A stretch of DNA of 64,000 nt from an uncultured Pseudoteredinibacter sp. (GTDB taxonomy: Bacteria > Pseudomonadota > Gammaproteobacteria > Pseudomonadales > Cellvibrionaceae): contig NZ_CANMYE010000004.1 of NCBI RefSeq assembly GCF_947502065.1, positions 1 to 64,000 on the forward strand, given 5' to 3'. A program made the position numbers and the translations under genes. Below, in pieces: positions 54,730 through 64,000 of the stretch (within the stretch, counting starts at the first letter, position 1; every line of letters begins with the position of its first letter). The notes below the pieces were generated by a model that worked only from the letters and a program-made list of their open reading frames with translations, did no database searches and was not told the origin of the DNA.

Positions 54730-55698
54730 ATGCAAGATATCTTCAGCGATAACTCCAAAACCATCGGCAATACCCCCTTGGTTCGCTTAAATCGCATTAC
54801 TGATAAAGAAGTGTACGTAAAACTCGAATCTCGTAACCCAGCCGCTTCTGTTAAGTGCCGTATAGGCTCCAGCATGATCTGGGCGGCCGAAGAAGCCGGT
54901 ATTTTAAAGCCCAATACCATGGTGGTAGAACCAACCAGCGGTAATACTGGTATTGCGCTGGCCTTTGTTTGCGCAGCGAGAGGCTATTCTCTAACGCTTA
55001 CCATGCCAGATACTATGAGCCTAGAGCGCCGCAAGCTCATCAAAGCCCTGGGCGCCAATCTTGTGCTTACCCCAGGTGCTGAAGGTATGAAAGGTGCTAT
55101 CGCCAAGGCCGAAGAGATCTGCCGGAACGATCCAGACAACACCTGGATGCCCCAGCAGTTTGAAAACCCAGCCAACCCCTTAATCCATGAGAAGACCACC
55201 GGCCCTGAGATCTGGAAAGATACCTACGGCAAAGTGGATATTCTCTGTGCTGGCGTAGGTACTGGTGGCACCATCAGCGGCATTAGTCGCTACATCAAAA
55301 AGACAGCGGGCAAAGCCATTACCACTGTCGCCGTTGAACCTGAAAGCTCACCGGTGATTAGCCAAACCATGGCGGGCCAAGATCCAACCCCTTCCCCCCA
55401 TAAAATTCAGGGAATCGGAGCGGGCTTTATTCCTGGTAATTTGGATATCTCTTTAATTGATGAAGTGGAAACCGTTAGCAATGAAGAAGCTATGGCTAAC
55501 GCCCATCGACTGATGAAAGAAGAAGGGATATTGGCGGGCATTTCTTGTGGTGCGGCATTGACTGCGGCCCTTCGCCAAGCCGAAAAACCAGAAAATATCG
55601 GCAAAGTTATTGTGGCTATTTTGCCTGATTCTGGAGAACGTTATTTATCCAGCCCGCTGTTTGATGGCGAGTTTGCCGAACAAGAATTAGAACAGTAA
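54730..55698 (+). CDS. cysK: Cysteine synthase A (O-acetylserine thiol-lyase)
   Basis: The product is 322 aa from the ATG at 54730 (AAAGGG upstream). Pyridoxal-phosphate lysine K42 lies in [11 protein letters not shown], and the [10 protein letters not shown] loop and [11 protein letters not shown] phosphate-binding loop are present. It makes cysteine from O-acetylserine and sulfide. The 280-bp upstream gap has an aaaaccccc / gggggtttt inverted repeat (54538-54546 and 54607-54615) of unknown role. A weak hairpin (ggcgcccgag / cttgggcgct, 55705-55730) follows. Confidence 0.95.
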   Translation: MQDIFSDNSKTIGNTPLVRLNRITDKEVYVKLESRNPAASVKCRIGSSMIWAAEEAGILKPNTMVVEPTSGNTGIALAFVCAARGYSLTLTMPDTMSLERRKLIKALGANLVLTPGAEGMKGAIAKAEEICRNDPDNTWMPQQFENPANPLIHEKTTGPEIWKDTYGKVDILCAGVGTGGTISGISRYIKKTAGKAITTVAVEPESSPVISQTMAGQDPTPSPHKIQGIGAGFIPGNLDISLIDEVETVSNEEAMANAHRLMKEEGILAGISCGAALTAALRQAEKPENIGKVIVAILPDSGERYLSSPLFDGEFAEQELEQ

Positions 55699-55970
55699 TT
55701 TTTTGGCGCCCGAGTCCATGCTTGGGCGCTGTTTGCCTCATCTATAGTAGCCCCTGCCTTATTTAGACCTCACATAAAAAAGGGGCATTCTCTTCGCAAT
55801 TCTGGCTACGCAATTATTTCTCTTCAACTATACTGAAAACATCATTTAGCGCTATAGAAATCGTTAACTAGGCCGACTAAATTGTTAACGCATTATTGCG
55901 TGATCAACCAACGGAAGGTGGTCACTTGGGGTTTAATTAGCAAGGAAGGGTGTAGCAGCAGAGAATAACA

Positions 55971-57248
55971 ATGAAGAAAATTCTAATTATCGAAGATAGC
56001 CACACCGTTATGAAAGTGTTGCGCTACTTCGTCAATTTAGAATCCGATTTTATTGGCCTTTATGCGAAAAGTTATAGCGAGGCCAAAGATATTGTCGAGC
56101 GTGAGGGCGATCAAATTTTCGCTGCATTAGTAGACCTGCACCTACCCGATGCTGAAGACGGTGAGGTAGTTGACTACACACTCGAAAACAAAATTCCCAC
56201 TATAGTGCTAACCTCCAGCTTTGATGAAGAACGAAGAAAACACCTATTTAGTAAGGGTATTATCGACTATGTTACTAAAGAAGGGCGTTTCTCCTACCGC
56301 TATGCCATTGGTTTATTAAACCGCATTTGGCGAAATCAACAAGTTAAAGTTCTGGTAGCAGAAGATTCATCAACTTCTCGCCGCTACATCAGCGACTTAC
56401 TAAAACTCTATTTATTTGAAGTCTATACTGCGGTCGATGGCCAAGATGCTATCGATATTTTAATGCAGCAGACCGACATAAAAATGTTAATCACCGATTA
56501 TCATATGCCCAATATGGATGGCGTGCAGCTGGTCCGCAATCTACGCAATAAGTATGAGAAGTCCGATTTGGTCATTATTGGCTTATCGGGTGAAGGTGAA
56601 GAAGCCCTATCGGCTAAATTTATTAAAAACGGCGCGAACGATTTCTTGCATAAGCCTTTTAATCGTGAAGAGTTTCAGTGCCGAGTCATGCACAATATCG
56701 AAGCCATGGAGCACTTAGAGCAAGCCCGCAATATTGCCAACCGCGACTTCCTGACTGGTGCCTATAACCGACGTTACTTTTTTACCAATGCCAGTTGCGT
56801 ACACAAGCAAGCTAAGGCCGAAAATACCCCCCTTGCCGTTGCTGTATTAGACATTGATTTTTTCAAAAAAATTAACGACAGCTACGGCCATGATGTGGGC
56901 GATGGTGTTTTAAAATTTTTCTCTAAAGCGCTTAATGAAGCCCTTGAACGTTTTATTGTAGCCCGCGCCGGTGGCGAAGAATTTTTCGTGTTAATGCCTG
57001 GCTTAAACAACCAACAAGCTTGCACCTTGATGGATAAAGTACGGGAAATTATTTCCCATAGCCCTATCGAAATTGACAACAATACCCTCACCATCAGCTT
57101 CAGTACGGGCATCTCCAATATCTATATGGATAGCATCGATGCCCAGCTAAAAGTGGCCGATGAAGCGCTTTATAAAGCCAAAGAATCGGGGCGTAACTGC
57201 GTGATAGGCGACAGTATCGAGCAACAAGCTATAGCTGCAGACGGTTAG
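55971..57248 (+). CDS. REC-REC-GGDEF response regulator (diguanylate cyclase)
   Basis: The product is 425 aa. The first receiver (about 1-118; IIEDSHT, LVDLHLPD, TSS, K in YVTKEG) and second receiver (about 125-245; VAEDSST, TDYHMPNMDG, K in LHKPFNREE) both keep their phospho-acceptor aspartates. The GGDEF domain (about 255-415) has the catalytic GGEEF, but the residues five positions ahead read RFIV, without the R-x-x-D I-site, so product inhibition is probably lost. No sensor kinase is adjacent, but three orphan kinases lie elsewhere in the window. Confidence 0.93.
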   Translation: MKKILIIEDSHTVMKVLRYFVNLESDFIGLYAKSYSEAKDIVEREGDQIFAALVDLHLPDAEDGEVVDYTLENKIPTIVLTSSFDEERRKHLFSKGIIDYVTKEGRFSYRYAIGLLNRIWRNQQVKVLVAEDSSTSRRYISDLLKLYLFEVYTAVDGQDAIDILMQQTDIKMLITDYHMPNMDGVQLVRNLRNKYEKSDLVIIGLSGEGEEALSAKFIKNGANDFLHKPFNREEFQCRVMHNIEAMEHLEQARNIANRDFLTGAYNRRYFFTNASCVHKQAKAENTPLAVAVLDIDFFKKINDSYGHDVGDGVLKFFSKALNEALERFIVARAGGEEFFVLMPGLNNQQACTLMDKVREIISHSPIEIDNNTLTISFSTGISNIYMDSIDAQLKVADEALYKAKESGRNCVIGDSIEQQAIAADG

Positions 57249-57425
57249 CCGCCGCCCTACTGCGCAGATGCATTCCATCCGAGCTTCTGCGCGCGTCACC
57301 TAACGGCATTCACCAACACCTTTTAAGCACTGTGACCGCTACTGACAGAGCTTGTCAGCACCCCCAGCTTATTATCCCCACTCGGGCGCAGCCCATTGTT
57401 CTACCCTCAAAAAACTGGAGATAAC

Positions 57426-57749
57426 ATGCAAAATTCTGTGATTGAATTAGTGACCTTTCGTTGCAAAGAAGGTGTTGGCGCCGATGCCATGAGCAGCACC
57501 GCCAATGCCATGGAGGCTTTTTTACACGCCCAGGCAGGTTTTATTTATCGCTCCTTAAGCTGCGATGAAGACGGGCTTTGGCACGATATTGTGTATTGGC
57601 AAAACCTTGAAGCAGCCCAACAAGCCGGTGAAAACTTTATGCAAAATGCACTCTGCCAAGATATGATGGCCCATATTGATACTGATACGGTGCGCGTGCG
57701 CCATATGCAGGCCTGTAGTGAAATTATGTCACTAGCCGAATCCGCTTAA
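57426..57749 (+). CDS. Small ABM/Dabb-like protein
   Basis: The product is 107 aa from the ATG at 57426, with CTGGAG upstream. It looks like a ferredoxin-like dimeric barrel: VIELVTFRCKEGVGADAM, FIYRSLSCDEDGLWHDIVYW. Such proteins act as small monooxygenases or stress-responsive barrel proteins. It lies 60 bp before a WYL regulator in the same direction, which may control it. Confidence 0.75.
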   Translation: MQNSVIELVTFRCKEGVGADAMSSTANAMEAFLHAQAGFIYRSLSCDEDGLWHDIVYWQNLEAAQQAGENFMQNALCQDMMAHIDTDTVRVRHMQACSEIMSLAESA

Positions 57750-57809
57750 GCATGCTTGGCTACGCGCCCCTAGCAATAATAATCAGGCCCGCTAACACTG
57801 CCCTAAGCC

Positions 57810-58496
57810 ATGAATAAAGCCGAACGCCTGCTAAAACTACTGACCATACTACAAAGCCGAAGACGCGCCATTACGGCCGCCTCTTTGGCTGACAAGCTGA
57901 ATGTGTCAGAGCGCACGATTTATCGCGATATACAGGCGCTCGAACTCTCAGGCGTGCCCATTAGCGGTGAAGCCGGAGTTGGCTATATGTTACAGGCGGG
58001 CAGTACATTGGCACCGCTTATGTTTAATGAATCAGAGCTAGAAGCCCTAATACTGGGTGTGCGCATGGTGCAGGCCTGGGGTGATAAAGGGCTGGCAGAA
58101 TCGGCCGACCAAGCACTGGATAAAATCAAGGCCATTTTGCCCGATCGCCAGCACTACTTGCACAGCATAGCTGAAGAAACCCTGATCGTACCGGACTTTG
58201 AGCACGGTAATAGCACCCAATACAGCCAAGAACTGCGCCAAGCCATCAAGCAACGCGAGAAGCTGACGATTCATTATCAAGATGAAAAACAAGCCGCCAG
58301 TAAACGCATTATTTGGCCCTTGGGCTTAGTGTATTGGGGTAAGGTATGGACGCTAGTAAGCTGGTGCGAGCTACGCGACGATTACCGCAGCTTTCGTATC
58401 GACAGAATACAAAAACTGGCCGGCGCCAATGCGCATTTTGAAGCGTCTGATGAAATCAGTTTAAAGAATTATTTATCACGCTTTAAGGAGCATTAG
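57810..58496 (+). CDS. WYL domain transcription regulator (YafY-like)
   Basis: The product is 228 aa. An N-terminal HTH_11 (about 5-58; ITAASLADKLNVSERTIYRDI) is followed by a linker and a WYL domain (about 135-215; LTIHYQDE and WPLGLVYWGKVWTLVSWCE, with R-x-F-R-I-D-R-I). WYL proteins sense ligands such as ssDNA or nucleotides, and many small YafY-like ones control a neighbouring gene. Its 3' end overlaps the convergent Reg_prop kinase by 14 bp. Confidence 0.9.
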   Translation: MNKAERLLKLLTILQSRRRAITAASLADKLNVSERTIYRDIQALELSGVPISGEAGVGYMLQAGSTLAPLMFNESELEALILGVRMVQAWGDKGLAESADQALDKIKAILPDRQHYLHSIAEETLIVPDFEHGNSTQYSQELRQAIKQREKLTIHYQDEKQAASKRIIWPLGLVYWGKVWTLVSWCELRDDYRSFRIDRIQKLAGANAHFEASDEISLKNYLSRFKEH

Positions 58497-61400
58497 ACTC
58501 AAAACTATACGGTACTTTCGGAATTGTTACGGTAACGCTTGTACCACCATTTGCAAGAATCTCGCAGCTAACTTCACCTTTTAAGACATTGCTTACTCGG
58601 TTTAGCAATATATGTAGGCCCAAGCCCAAATTGGAAGGGTTTATAGATGTAAATGGATCAAATACTGTTTTAATAAACTCACGGCTCATCCCTTGACCAT
58701 CATCTATAACCTTTAAAATCAGAACTCCTTCCCCTTCGCCACCCTCTGGCAAAAGCTCGATACTAACTTTTATAACACCACAAGAGCCGATTTCATAAGC
58801 ATGCATAATCGAATTATTAAGCAACTCTAAAACCACCTCTATTAATAATTCAGGGAAACTACTAACAACTAAGTTTTTATCGACTTCAACAGATATATCA
58901 ATATCTTTTCCAACATGGTTTTTGATTACTAAGCCACAAGCGTCATTTAACACCGAATACACGTTGAACTCACGACGCTTCCACTCATCATCAGCGTGCG
59001 ATATTTTCTTGAAGCTGCCTACGAGTGCAGCCAAGCGATCCAAATTTCCGAAGACCATATCTCCGCTTGAATTAAATCTCTTTAGCCTTGAGCTAACTTC
59101 CACATCCTCTATTTTTTCCATTCCGAAGGCTTTGAACAGCTCCATAGCTGCATCTCGGCTTGTCGAAAAAGCCATTTTTATAACGCCCAATGGAGTATTA
59201 ATCTCATGCGCAACCCCACTAACCAGGCGGCCAAGAGCGGCCTGCTTTTCAACCAGAACCAATTTGCTTTGAGTTGAGCGCAAATCCTCCATTGATTTAG
59301 CAAGATCTTCTGTTCTCTCACCGACAAGAAACTCCAACTCTGCTTTTTTATTACGGTAGTAACTCAATCGCCACAGGTAAAATGAGTAAAAACACAGTAA
59401 AACAGCAATAATGGCAAAAACCCTAAACTGCCATGTTTGATACCATTCCGGCAGAACCGTTATTGCTAAAGCCAACTCATTATCTGACCATATACCGTAG
59501 CGATTAGTCGATTGAAGGCGAAAGCTATAATCACCTGGCGATAAACTCGTGTAGCTGGCGTATCGGCGAGTAGAATCCACTTCAGTCCAATTTGATGAAT
59601 ATCCATCAAGCAGATAGCGATAACGTATTTTGTCCGCTGTTATCAGATCCAGTGCCGCAAAATCAATTGTAAAATCATGCTCACCGGATTCGAGAACCAA
59701 ATTTTTATGGATACGATCACTGGCTTTACCATTAATGCTTCCGCCTTGTATTCTTAAAGGCGGAGGCTCCAAATCCCACATTTCGAACTCGGAGAATTTA
59801 AAGAGTGTAAGACCTCGAGCATAGGCGGATATAGCCAAGCCCTGCTGTGAATAAATAACGTTTTTAAAATCACCAGCTTCAGGGATGTGCCCATCGGCCT
59901 CCATAAGTGGGTAAATAGCTTTCTCTCCGGCCATCCTATATCCGCCACCGCCCCAAGTGTTACCCATATCATCTTCATAAAGAATAGCTGGGTTCTGAGC
60001 CCCTTCGTAAACCTTCTGAAGATACAATGTGTCATCTTCAAACCGTTCCATCTCATACAGCTCGTCGCCGGTATAGAAAAAAACACTTCCGGCTTCAGTT
60101 GAATAAACCACCTCAAATTCTGGCGAGTAATTCTCTTTATCTCCACTCACCACAACATCGATTTTGTGAGCCTTATACTCGTCTTTCGACAAACTATAAA
60201 CATCACCAAAATCCACTAATACAGATAAGTTGTCAGTTAGTCTTGTCCCACTTAAGATTAAACGGTCTGTATCAGTGTGAACTTCCTTGAGTTGGCAGTT
60301 TCCGTCTGCGATTAAATGAAAACGAAAAACACCCTCCATAGAAAATAGCAGGACATCACCATCCACTACCTCTTGGATAATTGGCAGGCCGAAGTTCATC
60401 GACTCTCCAGATGTTAAGCACTCAGTCTTGCCCCAAGCTGCTTTACCATCCGCATTCGCCAATACTGACTTCACATCTTTTCTGAATACCCAGACACCAG
60501 ATTTTTTTGTGACCATCCATATAGATCCGTCTTTACTTTTATAGATCGATTCGATGGCGCTACTGGGTAAACTGGGCTCTGACGATGTCGATAAGTTTCC
60601 TATATACCCATTGTTATGATCATAGACATCGATTCCAAGGCTTCGACTTGCAACCCAGAGCTCACCATCGTCTGTTTCCAAAACAGAGCTGATATCAGTT
60701 TTTGCAATAGGTATGGATTTCGCAGGGCTATATAATATTGAGCGGGAGTATTTTCTTGAGGGCGAGACAACCCAAAGGGACGATTGCCAACCCGCTATCC
60801 ATACAAGCCCCATATCATCTACATATATTTCAGAAAAATCGTCGCCACCAAGTGCCTTTGGCCTATACAGGTCGGCACGGTACTCTCGTTTATAATCGCC
60901 ACTGGCAAAATCCAGAACAACCACTCCGCGAGCACCAGAGGCCAGCCACACTTCATCATCAACAAATTTCAGATCCTGAACCCATCCGTAGTCTCCAAGA
61001 TGCTTGGCAGAGCCATCAGTATTAAGCAGATAAGCTCCCGCACTCATTGTGGGAATCCATACTCGCCCCTGTTGATCCACTTCAAGATCTGGGATATACA
61101 ATTTGCTAAGATCTACCTGATTGCTTGTTTTTATTCTAGTAGCTTTATGGGTTTTAATATTAAAGCTTAGAAGCCCGCCAGATGTGCCTAAGATAAGATT
61201 ACCCTGCTGATCGAACTTAACAGCAAGTACGGCGGTATTGATAAAATCTTTCGAGATTGGAAACTGTCTAAATTGATCAGTTTTAAAGTCTAGATAAATT
61301 AATCCTTCATTATTGGCGATCCAAAGCCCTGCATCACCATCAAGAAGCATGCCCCAGACGCGGCCATCCGGCATGCTAGATTGGTTTTTAGGGTCGTGAC

Positions 61401-61806
61401 TATACTGTTTAAAAACCCTATTTTCTTCGTCAATTCTAAATATACCCTGAGATAAAGTACCCACCCAGAGGATATTATCCTCGCCTTTGACTATAGAAAT
61501 AGCATTGTAATTTTTAAATTCGTTTCCCTGGCTGTCTTTGAAATCCAGTGGTTTATAGTCGTAGCCATCGTAGTAATAAATACCAATCGACGTGGTAAAC
61601 CATATACGACCACTATCCGACTTCACCATTTGCAGAATGGATACTTCTTTATCGCCCGTATCGATTTTTATAAAGCTAGGTTCAGCCAAGTCAAACAGAC
61701 TCCCAGTGGTTTCTGAGGACAAGGCTGAATAAGATATTGAGATTGCGACTAGAAAGAACGCCAACTTGTACAAGCTAAAGCTTATTACACTATGCTTCTC
61801 AACCAT
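58483..61806 (-). CDS. Reg_prop / Y_Y_Y sensor histidine kinase (paralogue of the 5979 gene)
   Basis: The product is 1107 aa. A signal peptide (YKLAFFLVAISISYSALS) is followed by a periplasmic Reg_prop propeller (about 36-690), Y_Y_Y (about 735-800; YRYLLDGYSSNWTEVD), one membrane helix (about 820-840), a coiled coil, the phospho-acceptor H in SGVAHEINTPLGV and the ATPase boxes LLNNSIMHAY, DDGQGMS and LGLGLHI. Order and wording match the first kinase closely. There is no receiver or HTH. It lies just downstream of a TonB-dependent receptor gene on the same strand (35-bp gap), so it may sense that receptor's cargo. Confidence 0.9.
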   Translation of the reverse strand: MVEKHSVISFSLYKLAFFLVAISISYSALSSETTGSLFDLAEPSFIKIDTGDKEVSILQMVKSDSGRIWFTTSIGIYYYDGYDYKPLDFKDSQGNEFKNYNAISIVKGEDNILWVGTLSQGIFRIDEENRVFKQYSHDPKNQSSMPDGRVWGMLLDGDAGLWIANNEGLIYLDFKTDQFRQFPISKDFINTAVLAVKFDQQGNLILGTSGGLLSFNIKTHKATRIKTSNQVDLSKLYIPDLEVDQQGRVWIPTMSAGAYLLNTDGSAKHLGDYGWVQDLKFVDDEVWLASGARGVVVLDFASGDYKREYRADLYRPKALGGDDFSEIYVDDMGLVWIAGWQSSLWVVSPSRKYSRSILYSPAKSIPIAKTDISSVLETDDGELWVASRSLGIDVYDHNNGYIGNLSTSSEPSLPSSAIESIYKSKDGSIWMVTKKSGVWVFRKDVKSVLANADGKAAWGKTECLTSGESMNFGLPIIQEVVDGDVLLFSMEGVFRFHLIADGNCQLKEVHTDTDRLILSGTRLTDNLSVLVDFGDVYSLSKDEYKAHKIDVVVSGDKENYSPEFEVVYSTEAGSVFFYTGDELYEMERFEDDTLYLQKVYEGAQNPAILYEDDMGNTWGGGGYRMAGEKAIYPLMEADGHIPEAGDFKNVIYSQQGLAISAYARGLTLFKFSEFEMWDLEPPPLRIQGGSINGKASDRIHKNLVLESGEHDFTIDFAALDLITADKIRYRYLLDGYSSNWTEVDSTRRYASYTSLSPGDYSFRLQSTNRYGIWSDNELALAITVLPEWYQTWQFRVFAIIAVLLCFYSFYLWRLSYYRNKKAELEFLVGERTEDLAKSMEDLRSTQSKLVLVEKQAALGRLVSGVAHEINTPLGVIKMAFSTSRDAAMELFKAFGMEKIEDVEVSSRLKRFNSSGDMVFGNLDRLAALVGSFKKISHADDEWKRREFNVYSVLNDACGLVIKNHVGKDIDISVEVDKNLVVSSFPELLIEVVLELLNNSIMHAYEIGSCGVIKVSIELLPEGGEGEGVLILKVIDDGQGMSREFIKTVFDPFTSINPSNLGLGLHILLNRVSNVLKGEVSCEILANGGTSVTVTIPKVPYSFESNAP

Positions 61807-61841
61807 CGACTTTGAACTTCCAGTTTCAAATGTATTTTAAT

Positions 61842-64000
61842 TTAAAAGTTGTACTTCAAGCTAAGCCCATAAGTTCTAGGATCATCAATGCTGGCAACAG
61901 GGGCATTAATAGTATTAATGCCTAAACCACCTATGTTCGTCACCCGTTTATTATCGCTAAGGTTTCGCCCCCAAATCGAAATCTCTAATACTCTTGAATC
62001 GTCAAACCAGCTTAGCTGCGCATTGAGGCTCTCTCTGTCTTCACCATAAGCGGGCACAGCGGAGAACTCTTCCAAGAAATCAGGTGTTCCCCTTAGTGTA
62101 TCGGCATTAAAGGTATAATCCAAATGTACCCTAACATCCCCTATACCGCTATTAGGATACCAATCAAGTTGAACCGTATAATTATCAGCAAATGAGAAGT
62201 TTTGTTTCACTTCCTGAGACTCTATAAGCTCTGCTAAAGCATTATAATAATCATCAAACTGACTGCTGTTGCGGGCATAAAAGGTCGATAGGCCAAACTT
62301 AAGGTTTTGTGTAATTAACCAATCTAGTTGAAGCTCTATACCTTTATTATGGGTATCTCCATTGATGATGTAGTATATGACACCTGCATCTTGTGGCCGT
62401 TGCCCAAGAATAGTTCGCTGACTACCATCAACCTGCAAATCATAAAAGCTCAGTTGAACCCTAAGATTACCGTCAAAGTAATCACCCTTTACCCCCAACT
62501 CTAAATTCTTAACATCTTCCGGAGCGATAGGCAGCTGCGCGGTAGCAACTTCTAGAGAATCATAGCCACCCGATTTATAACCCGTTGAGTAGCTGCCATA
62601 TACTATAGACTCTTCTGTTATTCTGTAGTTTGCTAGAATCCTACCGGTTAGTTTTGACCACTTCTTAGAAGCCTGCGTAAGATCAACTTGCCCGAAGAAC
62701 AAGTTGTACAATTGTAAATCTGGATTGTCTTGCGCATAATCACTTAAAGGGATATACCAGCTGAAGCTTTTCTTGTCTTCGCTATATCGTAAACCAAAAG
62801 CCACATTAAGCTTTTCACTAAGTTGATAATCAATGTCGGCGTACACGCCGTAATTTTTAAAATCACCTTTATTAAATATGCTTTCGGTGTACAGATCTCC
62901 TGAAGTGGCTGGCGCAAAGAAGTGTGGCGGAATGTTGGGATCTATGGCGTTTCTTAAAACATCAATGACAAAGCTGTAGCTTTCTTGAGATTGATCTAAC
63001 GGCGTCCCGCCTGTGAATTCCGAAGAAAACGCCGACCAAAATTCGGGGTCCCATAGATCTTCACCGCCCAAATTAAGAATGGCTGGGCCAGCCTGAAAAC
63101 TCATAAATGCATCTGTGCTTAGAGTGACTGGGATTATCTGCTGGATATCCTCTTGGCTATAATTAAGCCCTGCAACCAAGGTAAATTGGTCGGCATTATA
63201 ATTAAGCTGAATCTCACTGTAGAAAATATCTGAATCTTCGATATTATCGGTATCAATATAGCGTGATATATCTGCCGTTCCATCATCATCAAGCCTATTT
63301 GCCGTCTCAAACTCTCGGTAGCTACTTAAAAACTTAAGAGCGGCGGCTTCACTAATGGCGTATTCATACTTGATGCCAAATGCCTGCATATCCCGCTTTT
63401 CACCACCATTTCGCACATCATTATTAACTGGGCCTACAAACGGGTTAGTATTATTTGCAAAGGGGCCAATCCCTATACTTTGAGGGGCCGATTGATCGAT
63501 TTTATCCCAGTCATAACTCATACTCAGGCGATGTCCATCGGCCACTTCCCATAGCAAAGCAGCCCTTGCAGCAGAATTATCTTGCCCACCTGGATCCCCA
63601 CCTTCTCCGATATTATTTAGAACCCCATCGCGCTGATTGCTGAGCGCATTGACACGTAGGTATACCCCATCGCTTAGCGTGACATTCGCCATTGCTTCTA
63701 AGCGGCGAAGATTGAGATTCCCTAAACGTGCCGTAACAAAACCATAGTTTCCGGCATCTGGAGCATTGGGAATTATGTTCACAACACCAGCTGCAGCGTT
63801 ACGACCAAATAAAGTACCTTGGGGCCCCTTAAGAACCTCTATACGCTCAATATCCGAGAAGGAGATCGTAGTAGCAGCCCTTGGAATATAAGAACCGTCA
63901 AAAAAGGTAGCGACAGAAGGATCCCCTCCTGTACTAATATTGGTTCCTTTGATGCCTCTTATAGAAACCTCGGTCTGAGTTAGCTCCTTCTCGCTTACCT
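61842..64000 (-). CDS. TonB-dependent receptor, partial (5' end outside window)
   Basis: The frame is open to the window edge, so the gene starts beyond 64000; about 719 codons including the stop are visible. The plug domain shows SFSDIERIEVLKGPQGTLF followed by GRNAAAGVVNI, and the barrel ends in LKYNF with a terminal Phe. The barrel has the 'iron complex receptor' look (YGSYSTGYKSGGYDS, GLRYSEDKKSF). The substrate is unknown. Being 35 bp upstream of the Reg_prop kinase suggests a joint regulon. Confidence 0.92.
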   Translation of the reverse strand, partial: VSEKELTQTEVSIRGIKGTNISTGGDPSVATFFDGSYIPRAATTISFSDIERIEVLKGPQGTLFGRNAAAGVVNIIPNAPDAGNYGFVTARLGNLNLRRLEAMANVTLSDGVYLRVNALSNQRDGVLNNIGEGGDPGGQDNSAARAALLWEVADGHRLSMSYDWDKIDQSAPQSIGIGPFANNTNPFVGPVNNDVRNGGEKRDMQAFGIKYEYAISEAAALKFLSSYREFETANRLDDDGTADISRYIDTDNIEDSDIFYSEIQLNYNADQFTLVAGLNYSQEDIQQIIPVTLSTDAFMSFQAGPAILNLGGEDLWDPEFWSAFSSEFTGGTPLDQSQESYSFVIDVLRNAIDPNIPPHFFAPATSGDLYTESIFNKGDFKNYGVYADIDYQLSEKLNVAFGLRYSEDKKSFSWYIPLSDYAQDNPDLQLYNLFFGQVDLTQASKKWSKLTGRILANYRITEESIVYGSYSTGYKSGGYDSLEVATAQLPIAPEDVKNLELGVKGDYFDGNLRVQLSFYDLQVDGSQRTILGQRPQDAGVIYYIINGDTHNKGIELQLDWLITQNLKFGLSTFYARNSSQFDDYYNALAELIESQEVKQNFSFADNYTVQLDWYPNSGIGDVRVHLDYTFNADTLRGTPDFLEEFSAVPAYGEDRESLNAQLSWFDDSRVLEISIWGRNLSDNKRVTNIGGLGINTINAPVASIDDPRTYGLSLKYNF

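Overview
The window looks like the chromosome of a free-living, probably marine, gammaproteobacterium, perhaps of the Cellvibrionales/Spongiibacteraceae type. Reasons are the gene order maf-rng-yhdP-nit beside mreBCD and gatCAB, an Fnr/Anr regulator next to a HemN-like gene, a PA4642-family protein, an MSMEG_1061-type flavoprotein, and many Reg_prop, MASE3, HDOD and GGDEF signalling proteins. The genus is an inference from gene content. I saw no rRNA, tRNA, CRISPR array or insertion sequence.

Region 1 (1-4448) is a chromosomal integron. A full-length IntI integrase (+ strand) lies under a near-consensus LexA box and diverges from a cassette array on the - strand. Matching R'/R'' core sites delimit four cassettes. 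In order from attI they carry a PIN nuclease, a HEPN-type RNase candidate, an orphan protein, and a two-gene cassette pairing a zinc-motif/glycine-zipper/TIR-like protein with a RipA-like small membrane protein. Three of the four look like conflict or defence genes, and the TIR-like/RipA-like pair is the best candidate for an undescribed system.

Region 2 (4.5-14.3 kb) holds an M19 dipeptidase, a large Reg_prop sensor kinase, and an oxygen-response block: a UspE-like protein and a HemN-like protein that has lost its radical-SAM cysteines diverge from an intergenic region with two perfect FNR boxes. Fnr, OmpW and an MsrB lipoprotein follow.

Region 3 (14.4-30 kb) is core housekeeping: nit-yhdP-rng-maf and mreBCD on the - strand, and gatCAB, a PA4642-like gene and cysZ on the + strand. 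The maf-mreD gap (763 bp) contains two 113-bp palindromic elements in opposite orientation. They share a nearly identical core but have different, internally complementary arms.

Region 4 (30-46.8 kb) is mixed accessory and core: a solute-binding-like protein, DUF2145, GNAT, a D-2-hydroxyglutarate-dehydrogenase-like flavoprotein, a diguanylate cyclase, a chalcone-isomerase-like/TonB fusion, SelO, HDOD-SthA, a MASE3 protein, an orphan histidine kinase, a Tll0287-like haem protein, a hydrolase and a thiolase. Region 5 (47-64 kb) has lemA-M48 peptidase, glpK, a PPOx flavoprotein opposite an AraC regulator, a Yip1 protein, cysK, REC-REC-GGDEF, a small monooxygenase-like protein with a WYL regulator, a second Reg_prop kinase paralogous to the first, and a TonB-dependent receptor cut by the window end.
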